Positions 12,746-25,169 of a DNA stretch of 64,000 nucleotides are shown here, piece after piece (within the stretch, counting starts at the first letter, position 1; every line of letters starts with the position of its first letter). The DNA lies in the NCBI GenBank assembly GCA_020055645.1, contig CM034546.1:70866001-70930000 (forward strand). Direction: 5' to 3'. The notes under the pieces are model-generated. The model was not told the DNA's origin. It saw only the letters and a list, made by a program, of their open reading frames with translations, and did no database searches. Both the position numbers and the translations under genes were made by a program. This stretch comes from Tomocerus qinae (Eukaryota; Arthropoda; Collembola; Entomobryomorpha; Tomoceridae).

Positions 12746-14142
12746 CTGTGGAAAGATTCATCAAATAATATTAACAATTCATCTGTGAATAATAATATGG
12801 CAAATAAAGATTCTCAATCAGTTTGAATTATGTTACAATTTAACTGATGAAAAGAGATTCTGTCCCCACTTTAAGAACATTTAGAGATGTTTATTATATT
12901 AAAATAAAATATATACATTAGTTTTATTGTCTACTAAATTCTACTGGTATGTTATTTAAAAAGATTCACGTACCTAATTAGATTTCCTTTATTGCCACTT
13001 ATTAATCCGTCTTATTTTTTAATGACATAAAAGTCACAATTGTGCTCTTCGCCACTGAAAAATAAAATTAAAAATAAATTAAACCCTAATTTAATGAGTT
13101 ACACTTATGCAATGCAATACACAGATAGCACCGAGATATGGTGCAAGCTGTGACAACCTAGATACCACCTAGATTAATCTAAAAAACTTTTGAAAAACGT
13201 ATTTTACAGGTGGTTGTTTGGTCCTTACAGTTTAAATATAACAGCTACTTTTGCACGATATACATTATGGAGAACCAGAACTGAATGTCTGAGTCTGGGA
13301 GGATTGAGATTTTCTAGACATATTTTTAAAAAATAATTTGTTTCGTCCCCTGACCATATACGTGCCGGATGCATGATAAAATACTATACTGACCATCACT
13401 TATATTATAATTATTTACAATATTTGTAAAACATGAGCAGTTCAGAGTTACATCCTTATTTTCAATTTCTGAAAAATATCGAAACACCTAACACAACATC
13501 AATGTTAAATACATAATTTACTTATAAATAAGCTACAGTGAAAAAAGGTTGCGTTGTTAATTAATTATAAAAATAATTCAGTCATTTTTATCATTTTCAT
13601 ATCAAGTATAAATCATTTTTGAAGCGAAACAAAGTGAGCTTGTAACTTACAGCTTATACATGCTATCCAAAAATTAAAATGAAGAAGGGTTTTGTGTTTT
13701 AGTTTAATACTTTTCTACAGTCAACAGTAAATTTGGTGTAGTTCAAGGCTGTAATAAGTAATTTAAAATTAGTTATTAATAAATTAAATAATAAATACAT
13801 AATAATATTACTATTAAACACAAATTAAATAAATAATAAAATTAAATACCTAAATTCGTTCTTTACAACTCATTGTAATTATAAATACATAAGAAATTAA
13901 ATCTTTTAAGTATTGGCAATAATGCTAGGCAATAATAGATCATGTTTTGGGTCAGGTTTAAAAACTCGAGCTTGGACTCCGGCTCATGAGGAGATAGGAG
14001 AGAGAGGAGTTTCCCAAAAAATAATAAATCTTTAATATTAGGGGCATAGTGATACTTCACAGACTTCACAGTTCACACACACTTCTCTTCTCCCAGCAGA
14101 AAAACGATGAGTATAAGTAGCAGAAGAGATTGAGGTACATTT
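12746..14142. other. Intergenic, no supported gene
   Basis: Very AT-rich, with no open frame that resembles a protein. Runs of AATAAA-like repeats occur near 13770-13850. It may hold the promoter and first exon of the two-domain gene, whose 5'UTR acceptor is at 12745. Confidence 0.5.
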
Positions 14143-14260
14143 GCCAACGGCCATACCACGTTGAACACACCAGTTCTCGTCCGATCACTGAAGTTAAGCA
14201 ACGTCGGGCCCGGTTAGTACTTGGATGGGTGACCGCCTGGGAACCCCGGGTGCTGTTGGC
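14143..14260 (+). rRNA. 5S ribosomal RNA
   Basis: A complete 118-base 5S rRNA. The 5' end GCCAACGGCCATACCACG pairs with the 3' end GGGTGCTGTTGGC, and the conserved internal control region (GTTAAGCAACGTCGGGCC, then TTAGTACTTGGATGGGTGA) is intact. RNA polymerase III transcribes 5S genes from this internal promoter with TFIIIA. Only one copy is present, with no neighbouring tandem units, so this is a dispersed copy. Open frames on either strand here are spurious. Confidence 0.96.
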
Positions 14261-14264
14261 ATTC

Positions 14265-14270
14265 TTTTTT
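14265..14270 (+). terminator. Pol III T-run terminator of the 5S gene
   Basis: A run of six T residues begins four bases after the 5S 3' end, the expected RNA polymerase III stop. Together with the intact internal promoter it suggests that the copy can be transcribed. Confidence 0.85.
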
Positions 14271-14318
14271 GCGTTAATTTTAAGAAAATATCTTTTCATT
14301 ACAGAAATGTAGCACTGA

Positions 14319-14348
14319 ATTTTATGGTGAATTTTATCACCATAAAAT
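14319..14348. repeat. Perfect 12-bp inverted repeat downstream of 5S
   Basis: ATTTTATGGTGA and its exact reverse complement are separated by six bases, about 50 bases after the 5S T-run. It could form a hairpin; no function is assigned. Confidence 0.7.
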
Positions 14349-15008
14349 TTTATTTGGTGTCAATAGCTTCTCTAAACCTAGATTTTAAACCCATTTAAGC
14401 TTATTTAAAAAAAACAGGGGTAATTGAATAATCCGTGATATCATTCTGAATGCTAGGATAATTTACTATTATAGTCTGTCTTTTATCTGAGAAACTTTTT
14501 AGCCTCAACATTTTAATAATTTTAGTTTCATGGTTTTCAGGCTTATTATAACCTCTGTTCCCTTTGACCTGTATTGTCAACCATGAGTTCCATATAACAT
14601 TTTTTAAGCAAAAATTTCGTAGCTATAAAAACAGACCTAGTAATGCAGTCTGAGAACTAAGTTAAGTAATTTTTGGTTGATTTTTGAAGAAACACGAATA
14701 TCATTATATAAATTATTAGAAGCCAAGTCAGTCAAGTCAATACTAACTAATTAGATAGTTTTCCTACAATTTTCAATTTTTAATGCCCATAATTCCATAA
14801 CCTAATTTTTAGTGCACCAAATGAAAGTTTGCACAAATGGATAACTCTGCGCTGAACTATTAACCTTCAGAATAGCATCTGCAAGTTCAAACTAATCTTT
14901 AAGAACTCTGCAGTTAATCAAATTTTAATTTGGTTTATTGTTTAGCATCAAATAATTAGCATTTTTTGATTTTTGATGAACATCATAATTAGTATTAGAA
15001 AACGGAAT

Positions 15009-15089
15009 CCTTTTTTGTCAACACGTAACTTGCTTTTTGTCAACACGTAACACCCTTTTTGTCAACACGTAACACCCTTTTTGTCAACA
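15009..15089. repeat. Tandem repeat of a ~22-bp TTTTTGTCAACACGTAAC unit
   Basis: Four successive units share CTTTTTGTCAACACGTAAC, the last one truncated after GTCAACA. The same core recurs about 1.2 kb away. Confidence 0.85.
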
Positions 15090-16261
15090 AAATGTCTATA
15101 TATTCTGTAACTAGTGAATCCAGCTAAAAGGAGTGAACCTAGCACTCAAGAGAAATTCAGCAGGCCACCCATCACAGTAATAAAAACAATTCCGAAAATA
15201 TCATCGGTATTTCCCTTAAGTTATTATGTTAACTTTGTAAATACAATATTTTTTAATATACTTTAATTTTCGTCAGCGGGTGGAAAAATGCCAACTTTCT
15301 GATCAAAAGGAATTTCCTAAGCAAAAATAATAACTGTAGGTAGATCTTAGCACCAAATACAGGCAACAATGAAAGACTCCATTTTTACTAAACGCTCCAA
15401 AAAGTTCCCATTTAAAATCAGTAAGATTCCCTGGATTTTAAAAAAATGTACAAATCCAAATCCAATGAGTACACTATATACGAATAAATAGTGGTCCTCA
15501 GTTATTTAATTCTGCTTCTGCCAAAAGGTGTACAAACTGGCACGGAGGAATAAAAGGGACAGTAAAAAATAATATCAGCTCTATTAAAATATGGGACATA
15601 AATTTGTCGGTATATAGAGCAGAACCAATTTGGATTAGTGGTTTTGAAATGCTAATTAATTAATACGCTTAATATTTTGAAATATCCCCTTTCGCTAATC
15701 ATCTCCATTCAATCACCTTATGTAAATCAGTCACCAGTGTTCAAATCAAAAAAATGACAACGCATATCAGTTCCATTGTCAATTTCAGTCAGATCAAAAT
15801 ATCAAAAAGAAGCTGAGAATTTTTCTTTTTAATGAAGAAACAGCAGATGCACTTAGCTTGTGTCTTTAGGTCATAAATCAAATACCAGAATGAACTAAAA
15901 TGGTGGTGATTGTAAATCGTAGCGGTCAAAAAGGAAAATTACAATTTCACCACTCACAACAGAACAGAGCAATTTTTACGCATTCGAAGTGAACATGTGC
16001 ATTTTTGTTTCTAGGGAATGTGTACGTATTACGTGTGCAATTGATGGGAAAAGGAGGTACTCAAAAGTGTTGCAGTCAGAACTTGCGTTACACATGGGGG
16101 AGTGGGTTTTGCGTTACGCAATATATGCAGGTTTCCTAGGCTGTCCTACCAGACATACATAATATATAGTTACATAGATAGATAGATAGATTGGTAAGTT
16201 TTTTTCCTTCTGTGTTTATTATATAGAGATATAAAAGTAGGATATAAATTTCAGGAAGAAC

Positions 16262-16322
16262 CCTTTATTGTCAACACCTTTTTGTCAACAGGCTTTTTCT
16301 GAAAACCCTTTTTGTCAACAGA
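16262..16322. repeat. Second cluster of the TTTTTGTCAACA repeat
   Basis: Three copies of TTTNTTGTCAACA (CCTTTATTGTCAACA, CCTTTTTGTCAACA, CCCTTTTTGTCAACA) with irregular spacing and the same orientation as the cluster at 15.0 kb. Confidence 0.8.
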
Positions 16323-17164
16323 TTGTCATATACCATCAGTTATTCGTATGTATGAGTCTGATAATACGAAAGAAAATACGTAAGTCAATGACTCTGTAAT
16401 TTAGTCGTCTTATTCTCTGAAGACTGAAAGATGAGATCAATTTTCAAGATATTATTATTAGATTATTCAAGACATCAAATAACCGTTTTCCAAACAAAAA
16501 ATTTCCTCATGCTGCACAGTATTCAAAAATGTTACAAAAGATTACTCGAAACAAATCTACAATGTCTTTCTCTGAGTGGATCTAAAATACAAATAAAATA
16601 CAGTGGAATAAAAAGAATACAGACTATTGCGTAACAGATCGCTTAACACAACATTTATCATTCAAATCAAGATAAAGTTCTGAGTCAGAACGTTTGAATT
16701 GAATTATGAATCAGCAGCGGTTCTGTGAATGAAGCACACAAAATTATCAGATACCTTTCTATACAGTATATACTATGCACATTTTATCTGATATTTGTTT
16801 TACATACGTATGTAACAGTAACATTTAAAGTTCTAATTATATTTTATTATAATACTTTGTGATAATGCGCTTAAACATCTGATTTATGTTTCCGTCTACC
16901 TAACTTGTTTAAGCTCGTCATTAGAGTCAATAAACTGGGTGTAATATCAAGGTTGCTTTTTTAACGTTTACCTGCATAAAACGGTTTGTCGTCTTCATTT
17001 ATCAGTTTTACACTAACGACATGCACCCAACGATTTAGATTCAGCCAGCTAGAAAGCCTTTAGCGTAGGTCAGAATTCAGAACAGAGATATTCATCATTG
17101 CACCTCAGAAGAGTGTAGTGACTTATACAAAACCTAAAAAACAAATTTTAAAGACGCATTTGCA

Positions 17165-19887
17165 ATGGAACAGATTAGATCCGTTTTAAATTCCACTGTT
17201 CAGTTTCTAAACAAGTTTAAAAACGGAAAATTTCATCATGTTTGCAGTTTTCTATTTCTGTTGTCGCTTCCCTTAGTATTTAAGTCCTACCCGCCAACCT
17301 CAGCAGAGTTGTCAAAGGAAGTTAGATTTTCCATTTTCAAAAAGAAATCTGGAGATGAAAGTCTTTCCATTTATGGAAAGTTACAATTTCCTAACGATCC
17401 TCTTACTGACTATCCGGTAAATACAATGTAGCTACATAATTGAATTACTGAATGTAACAGTTATAAATAATTTGTCCTATGTTCTTCATTTAGTACTAAA
17501 CTAGAGATAGAAAATAATTTTCTCAAGTCTAGAGAAGTATATTATTAAAATCCCATTTATTTAGACCTTTCAACTAATTATATTTTATGTTTTGATAATG
17601 ATAATATTAATAATGACTACTATAGGGTTACATTGTCAGTCACGATGATCCATCTGCAAATTGCAATGAAGGGAAACCTCGGCCGAATCTCAAATCCACC
17701 GTATTGCTGGAGAATTTACATAATAAATGTCAACTTTCCAAAAGATCAAGACTTGCTGCTCGTGCAGGATACGACGTTATAGTATTCTACAATCACAGCC
17801 ATATTAACAGCAAACAATCGTATGTAGATGCAGACATTACTACAATTAAAATATCGAATGAAGACGCACTTCGTCTTTTAGATTATACATTTCCCAAATC
17901 AGTCAGATATAATGTACTCATCCAACACTATGAGTCTAAATCTATTTTGCAACCATTTAATGAAGATCCATTTCACTTCATGGTTGTATTCAGAGCTTCA
18001 TTTTGGTTGCTCTACATTCAAGGTGTTATTTATTGGCTCATCACATTTACCATTTGGGTAAGTTAACACACTAAAAACGCTTATTTCTCTTTGCTTTTGT
18101 CTTGTAGCTTCAAAAGTCCTACACGGCCCAATGTATCATAATTATGCTAAAATACCGTTTTTAATAATAATTGCCATTTTATTTTAGAGATTGTGTCTAG
18201 TTCCTGATGAATATAGTATCTGGGGCATTATTCGATGTTTTATTTATCCACCGGGGATGTACGACTTTTTATTGGTTGATGCAGAAATTAATCTTTCTCC
18301 TTTTCGGAGACTGATGAATTGTATTTTAAAACGGAAAGAAGGGAAATACCTCCATGTAGACACTACCAAAATCGTACACAAGCCTTGGAGGACAAAATTA
18401 AGTAAAGATGACTTTGAATATGTTTCTACTCTGGGTTGTGGTACATATGGGAAAATTACAGAAGTAAATACATGCAAACGTATTATTTCATATTTCAAAA
18501 TCTGTAAAATAGTATATAATAAAATAAATAATTCCATTTTCAGGAAATATTTCTACAAGGGAAGAAAAATGTAGCAATAAAAACTGTTTTAGCACAGGGA
18601 TATGTAGTTTCTCTTTTGGAGGCTGAGATACTTGCCCTGGGAAATTGTTGTGATGGAATAGTCGAAATGTTATACGGATTTATATCTCCATTACATATTC
18701 ATTTCGTCATGAATATTATGGCAGGTTAACGAACAATCTCTTCCGCTAATTTATTTCTTAAGTATTTCATTATTATTTGTGATCTATTATTTTGTGTGTT
18801 AATTGTTCAAAACTCAATTATGGCATCTATCTTTAGGAAACCTTTCCAATATAATGACTAATTTATTGCCCTGTCATGCCAGAATATACACTGTCGAATT
18901 AGGCCTCACCATAGAAACGCTTCATTCTTTAGGAATTGGTCACAGAGACTTAAAACCTGCAAATGTAATGTTGGATAAAAACTACCATATAAAACTGGGT
19001 GACTTTGGGTGTGCCCGAAAATTTGCAGATGTAAGTCTAAAGCATTTTTAAAATATTTTAGAAAATTATATGACTGTAATGCCATACAATTAAAATTGTA
19101 GGTGGAATTAAAAGCATTGTATTATTATTACTTACCTATTTAAATTTTAAGGAGAAAGAAGTAGTGGAAGAAGATAGTGGAACTAAGCTCTACTGGGCTC
19201 CAGAAAACTATAACAAGAAGTGGACTTTGGGTTCTGACTGGTGGGCTTTCGGGTGTATAGTTTTTGAGATGTTTTATTCATATCACCAACATTTTCTCAA
19301 CTCGCACGAAACAGTTTGTTTGTACCAGACTGGCAATATTAACGACTACAATATAAAACGTCGAATTGAAGTTATTAGGGATTTACAAGCGAGAGAATTG
19401 CTGTCAAAATGTCTTACTACCGATATGATTCGAATGCCATTTGAGGACTTCAAACTTTCTGAAAGAGATAGCTATATGGGAGTTCCCATTCCTATAAATC
19501 AATCAGGTAAAGATTGCTTTAATTTTCCTTTTGCTGCTGATTTTAAAGTTCTACAAATAATATTTTAGATGCAATATAAAATGTCCCTAAATATTAAAAC
19601 TTACTTTATACTTTTCAGAGGATATTCTTGACCATTTTCCAATGGGTACGACAATGTATGGTCCGGGGTCAACACCAGAACCTTATCTTGACCAATTGAT
19701 AAATGATTATGATCGCCGTGAGGAAGACCATCATTATCTATTTCAAAATACGGAAAATGAGTTTGCTGACTTTTATTTTGACAACGCTGATGTTAATTGC
19801 TACAGAAATAACTCCGTGATTGGAAAATATTTTGTCAAAAATTCAGAACGGGAAAATTTGGAAAGCAATAACAATATTAAACACTAA
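17165..19887 (+). CDS. PA domain-transmembrane-Ser/Thr protein kinase
   Basis: Seven exons join with matching phases: 17165-17416, 17626-18057, 18188-18463, 18544-18724, 18837-19030, 19152-19506 and 19619-19887, giving about 652 residues. The N-terminus has a signal-like segment ([11 protein letters not shown]). Residues ~85-190 look like a protease-associated domain of the RNF13/goliath type: [13 protein letters not shown], then [20 protein letters not shown] and [12 protein letters not shown] hydrophobic span near residues 203-228 is the membrane segment. The kinase domain follows: [11 protein letters not shown] (~310), VAIK with the ATP-anchoring Lys (~333), a Glu in helix C (LLEAEILAL), HRDLKPAN (catalytic Asp ~418), DFG (~436), APEN and DWWAFG. 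These make it catalytically competent on paper and AGC-like in the DWWAFG segment. The C-tail is acidic. Ligand and substrate are unknown; in RNF13-like proteins a RING domain sits where this kinase is. Confidence 0.8.
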
Positions 19888-22327
19888 TGCCTTGAATTAT
19901 GATGTAAACTGTAGGGCGAAGAATGTTTGGACCCCTACATTTTAAATATTAGATATTTATAATTATCTTACGTATTCGAAAGTTATGCTCGGAGCTCGGA
20001 AGTAGAACTCGGATGTAATTCTACGTGAGAATCGGTGACGAGCCTTGAACTAACTTTAACCAGCCTTAAATTTTACAAAAAATCTGCAAATATCTTGTCT
20101 CGATTTGAAAATGTCAGAGGTGGGGGAGCACAGCCCGGCTCCCAATACTTCACTGGTTAACTAGATAGCGTTAGTCATGCAGTCATCGAAAAATTAAATT
20201 TGTAGACAAACAAGCTCCGCCTATACCTTCCAACTTCAACACTTTATCTCGTAAATTTATTCTATTTTATGGAAAATGTTTTAAATGGGATACTAAAATA
20301 TGAACATAAGCCAGTTTGTTTAATCTCCAATTTGAAATACATTTACAAATAAGTTCGTTAGATTATAGGAATGATATTACATTATGACTCTCTGTAAGAT
20401 TGTAAAATATTTGAGTTGATTGGGCGCTGGTGTGTCGTACCGAGTCTTGCAATTACATTTCACTGTATCATAATAAAAATAGCGTTTACGCCTAAAAGCT
20501 ACAGAAAAAACAAAATTATTTTATTGTTTTAAATTGTTTTATTTTATTTTAGCCATTATTTAACAGGTAACACTTGCATCCATGCCTAATTATGTTGCAA
20601 ATAATTTGTATGGCCTATCTAGCTTACATTATTGCAGTTAAATATTTATATATACATGACATAATATCATAGTCATTAAAAGAATGTACGCATCGTGATT
20701 AGGGTCATTTATAAGTACAATGGCAATCCGCCCGACTTAATGGATAACGTTTACAACGTTTATCATCAAAGCAAGATAAAGTATTAAAGTATTAGCTCAC
20801 CGTTCACCTTACTATTGATGCGTCAACAGCAGTTATGTTATCAAACACAAAAATGTCAGAGATTCAATGCGTTTTGTTTTACAGGCATATTATTATTCAC
20901 AGTCACAATACAGAATTTTTTTCTGCAATATTTTCTGATAAAGTTCTTAATCTTCATGTGAATTTCCGTTACCTTTCATGTGGTCATTACAGTCAATAAA
21001 CTAAAGTCAAGTTTATTTTCTAAATTAAATGCAAAAGTAAGCGAAAGTTTGTAATGGATTTGTAACCAGGGTAAAATAATCAACAGTAATGACATTGTAT
21101 TTAGATCATTATCTTAAGCATAGGATAAAATTTAATCTGTTAATCTGACTGTTAATTCCGAGTGCTCTTTCATTCAACTGCAAAGTTGACTACGTATCCG
21201 TTCCATCAACCTTTACATTATACATCACATATCTATGATTTTGGGAAATTGTAAATCAGGTTTACACAAATGACATCCAACGATGTAGATTCAGTGCGTA
21301 GCTAAAAAGCCTTTAAAGTTCTAGGTCATTCACATATTATTAGATATTTGTCATTGCACCTTTATGGATGAGCAGTTTCATAGAGCTTTGAGCTTATGAC
21401 AAAATAACGGTGTCATAATTGTATGGTCGGCATAACGTTACATGTAAACCAAGCATTGATTCGAACTTAAGGGGGCTGTTCCCCTGATAACCAAAAAAAA
21501 TATTTCGAAATACGAATTAAAAAATATGTTCCTAATGGTAGCCGAAACCCAACCCCTCCAAACCGACAAGATAATTTAGTGCATTAGTGATAAACAAATG
21601 CACACAGTGACAGCTAGCAATTTATATTATCTGCATATATCTTTTATTTTTATTATCTACATCATCAATATAATTCAATTCGATTATTCAAGAAATAATT
21701 CGTGATAATATGATAAAACACATTACTACTAGACTGTACATGTTCACCTTTTCATACATACATATCCCCCATGGCCGAAGCTGTAATAGGCGTCTCTTCC
21801 ACAAACTTACTCTCCCCCAAAATCATTCGTTGCAAATTTCGAAAGGCAGTTATTTCTTCTGAGACCTTTTCATGGTAATTTTGAACCTTTGCCGCCAGAG
21901 CCATTACAGTATAGTTTGTTGACTGCAGCGTACCGAATAATTACACAAATAAGCTGACAAAGATTTTAGCTGAATGCATGCACCCAGCTAGACTTCAATC
22001 AAAAAGGCTGCAGAAAAAGGCTGACTTGGCCAATGACAACACTAGTGTACATTTGCACTCATGTAGTGTTATTTCGAGTATTGTCGTATTGCACTGCTAC
22101 ATCTCTTGAGACAGTAATCCGTAACCATGGGATCGAATTACTGTACTGTGATATAAGTAATTTTGTTACACAATGGAAATTCGCAGGGCAAATTGACTAC
22201 ACCAGCGTTGGCATAGAAAAAAGCTCAATGCTCTGTCTTATGTTAGTCCATCGCTTCAATCTGTCGGATATTCATGACCTGCAAATCCGGTCAAGTATAG
22301 GGCAGTTTACATTTCATGCAACTCTCT
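19888..22327. other. Intergenic, no supported gene
   Basis: AT-rich, with no recognisable coding sequence. A 106-residue open frame at 22033-22353 ends inside the inverted repeat beginning at 22328; its sequence is only weakly reminiscent of an insect gustatory receptor C-terminus, so I do not call it a gene. Confidence 0.45.
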
Positions 22328-22642
22328 TTGCTATTTTTGTTTCAACTTCCTGAGTTTTACTCCGATTTTCTAATGAAGTACATTTTCGGAAAGGTAAAAA
22401 CATTGGCTAGGATTTGGATTGGGAAAATTTTCGATTATTGTCTCAGTTTATATACAGTTCACACTTTATGTTGACTTCTGGATAGAAATTCAGTTAAAAT
22501 TTTGAACCATTGCTACTCCTAAATGATCAAAAAAATCAAAAGTTTTCCCAATCCAAATCCTAGTCAATGTTTTTACCTTTCCAAAAATGTACTTCATTAG
22601 AAAATCGGAGTAAAACTGAGGAAGTTGAAACAAAAATGGCAA
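22328..22642. mobile_element. Fold-back (MITE-like) element with ~109-bp arms
   Basis: The left arm 22328-22436 and right arm 22534-22642 are near-perfect reverse complements separated by about 97 bases. Matching pieces include TTTTTGTTTCAACTTCCT, TTTACTCCGATTTTCTAATG and GGTAAAAACATTGNCTAGGA. No coding capacity. Long arms with a short unique middle are typical of fold-back elements or recent MITEs. Confidence 0.8.
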
Positions 22643-23016
22643 AAAATTTTAACATGTAATTTGATAGTCACCTGAGTTTCCCAAATCGTATACACAATCA
22701 CCTTAATAGTAATGATCTTTAATAATGCCTTAATGATTTAGATTAATTTAGCTGAATTGGCTCAACTCATTTCATCGTAAAATTTTCAATGGGACACATT
22801 AAAACTAATTACCATTTCGGCACTAGGACGTTATAATAAATTACTTTGTATCTCAAAAATTTTCGGTTTAATAAACCTTCCGACAATAATTTCAGTTTGG
22901 TGAAATTTTAAAAGGAATGTGAATTCCTCCTGTTGGGTTCGCTCCCAGTTACATTAGTTGCCATTAATCGTCTGCACTATTACACAGTAATAATATCAAT
23001 TAATTATTATGCATAG

Positions 23017-24217
23017 CTACAACTTAAATGATAACAAAAGACTAATGGTGTTGTCGAATAAGATATTGAAAAAGAGGAAAGTAGTGCTTCTAGCTATGAA
23101 GAAAAAGTGGCCGATTTTTGGACAGATGGGGTAACATGAATAAAGCCATTTTCTGAAATTCTTGTTTTCGAAACGTTTCCAATTGGTGATGAATTCCATG
23201 GAGAGGATATGGAGTTTGGCTCCTTGTGGAATCATTGCCATATCCAGACCAATCAATCCAAAAAGTGCAGAAATCCTTCCAGCAGTGCCACGGTGAAAAA
23301 TCCTGGAGCTATCAAGAATAAGTGTTAATTCATGACATCAGTGAGAATTTGGACCTGCTTGTAGCTGCTACGAACGGCATCCATAACTTTTCTTCCTTCT
23401 GCAAGTCTCAGTTTCGGAGAGAGCTTCATGTCTCTTAGGACTCTCATTAAGTGATCCGGGCAGTAGACAGCCAGATGTCCAATCCAGAATTTGACCATCT
23501 GTATGTAGGTGATTATGGTGAGACAGTAGAAGAATATCATGTTGAGATAGACATACGCAAATACAAGGTGCAATATCCAGAAGGTTGAAATAACCAGGAA
23601 ATGTGTTGCTGCCCATGCTGGGAGTAATTCAGACAAGACATGGCGACCAGGTCCAAATATAAATAATGAAGATCCAATGAGCGATGTAATGAAATTAGCA
23701 GGAATAATCCACAACATTCCAAATCCTATTGTATCGAATAAAGGAGGACGAAATTCCTTCATCCATACAAAATTCTCTATTAAATAATTAAAGTCAGTGG
23801 TAATAAAATCGCACATTTAGAAAATAATTATAATTACCTTTGAATTGCTGGTCCATATTGCACCAAGCTGTGACCAGCATGCCAATTTCATTTTCTCGCA
23901 ATAATATTGTAACGTTGAAAATTGTGGCCAATGATATTCCAAAGAATACGATTAGGTATATAGCACGATTAGAGTGATGCTCATTGACTCTGGGTGGAAC
24001 ACATTGGGTGGAACAATTCGAAAACCAATCTTAGTCCCATGTAGCTGCATACTACAAAGAGGACAATAGATCTAATCTTCCAAAAATAAATTGCAAATTT
24101 ATCTTCAGAGAATCGCAATTCCCTTTTCTTTGGATTCCATTCGTATGGCAGAAATTTTATATTCTGATGAAATTCAAAGTAGATTTTGTAAGCCAAGTAC
24201 ACCAGTGTGGTTATCAT
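23017..24217 (-). pseudogene. Gustatory-receptor-like seven-TM gene, disrupted
   Basis: Several hydrophobic, receptor-like segments lie in order on the minus strand. They start with MITTLVYLAYKIYFEFHQ (24217) and a helix VLFVVCSYMGLRLVF. RAIYLIVFFGISLATIF follows in a shifted frame. A clean intron (23837-23777) leads to a long exon with IGFGMLWIIPANFITSLIG and FLVISTFWILHLVFAYVYL, ending with SYKQVQILTDV and a stop at 23325. A further frame shift leads to MAMIPQGAKLHILSMEF and a typical receptor C-terminus with TTFLFFNILFDNTISLLL. The pattern fits an arthropod gustatory-type receptor. A 14-bp tandem duplication (23991-24018) sits where the first frame breaks, and no intron explains the second break at 23290-23330. 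I read it as a pseudogene; assembly error is possible. Confidence 0.55.
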
Positions 24218-25169
24218 CCTGGAACTAAGTTTTGTTCCACAGAATACTTGAGTGTTTTAAAGTAACGATTTGGGTCAATATACATCAACTTCCAATTGAG
24301 CTGCAGTTCAGTCCTACCTATTTAATGTTCATATTATGTACAGGTATTTCTTATTAATATTTCGTTTGATTTAGTACTTTATGAAATTAAATTTTTCTGT
24401 CTTCAATTACTTCGAAAACATAGTAGGACAAGGCACGTTGTACAAATCGGTTATAAAACTATGAATTTATAATGATAAGTTTCTCCTATATCATGTTTTT
24501 GTAACAGACGAATGGTATATAATGGTAATACCAATGTGAAATCAATACAAAACAATCTTGAACTCTGCTGGTTCTGTAGAATAGTTTGTTACATATGGAC
24601 GCAGAATTATTTTATGCTGTAGTAACGTTGGATAGACATTCTTTAACTTATCCCGTCGTTTGAGAAGTTACTTCATTTCAATATTTAGACATTTTGGTCA
24701 CAGAATTGATTCTGTTCACAGCAAACAGAATCAATTCTACAGAACAGAAGTCAACATTTCTCTGTTAGACTGTCTGATTTTGGTTTGGGTAAAATTAAGC
24801 TAAAGATATACGAATTAGGATATAAATGAATAAACAAAAAGGTTTGTTCAACTGAAAGAAATGGTGTAAAGAATTGTATTAACAGAATTAATGATGTATA
24901 ACATTAGTATAAACATAATATAAGCACAAATGTATACTGCTGTTTAAGTACATACTACCAATTCAATTATATCATAGTATACTTTTCCTATCATAAATTA
25001 CCAAAATTATTAACATTTGCATAATTCATATTTTCACAAAAGGTCAGTGATAATATTCTAATTTTATTAGTGACAAATAATAATTAAATTTAAAAAATCA
25101 AAAAGGGTGATAATCTTGTCCAAAGCTAATTAACGTCATCTCTGAAATGAATATCTGTCCCGCTTTACA
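24218..25169. other. Intergenic with a short inverted repeat
   Basis: No gene recognised. A perfect 15-bp inverted repeat (AGAATTGATTCTGTT and its complement, 24702-24738, 7-base loop) is the only structure seen. Confidence 0.5.

Larger units (their letters stand above)
14349..17164. other. Intergenic with short tandem repeats
   Basis: No supported gene. It contains two clusters of a TTTTTGTCAACA-type repeat (15009-15089 and 16262-16322) and a TAGA microsatellite near 16177-16192. The open frame at 16431-16634 has no recognisable sequence. The promoter of the kinase gene should lie at the right end. Confidence 0.5.

Noticed and set aside
14066..14312. Open frames on both strands across 14.1-14.3 kb
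   Set aside because: They lie on the 5S rRNA gene and are by-products of its sequence.
22033..22353. 106-residue open frame, vaguely like a gustatory receptor C-terminus
   Set aside because: Ends within the arm of an inverted repeat, lacks clear TM pattern or splice context, and the resemblance is too weak.
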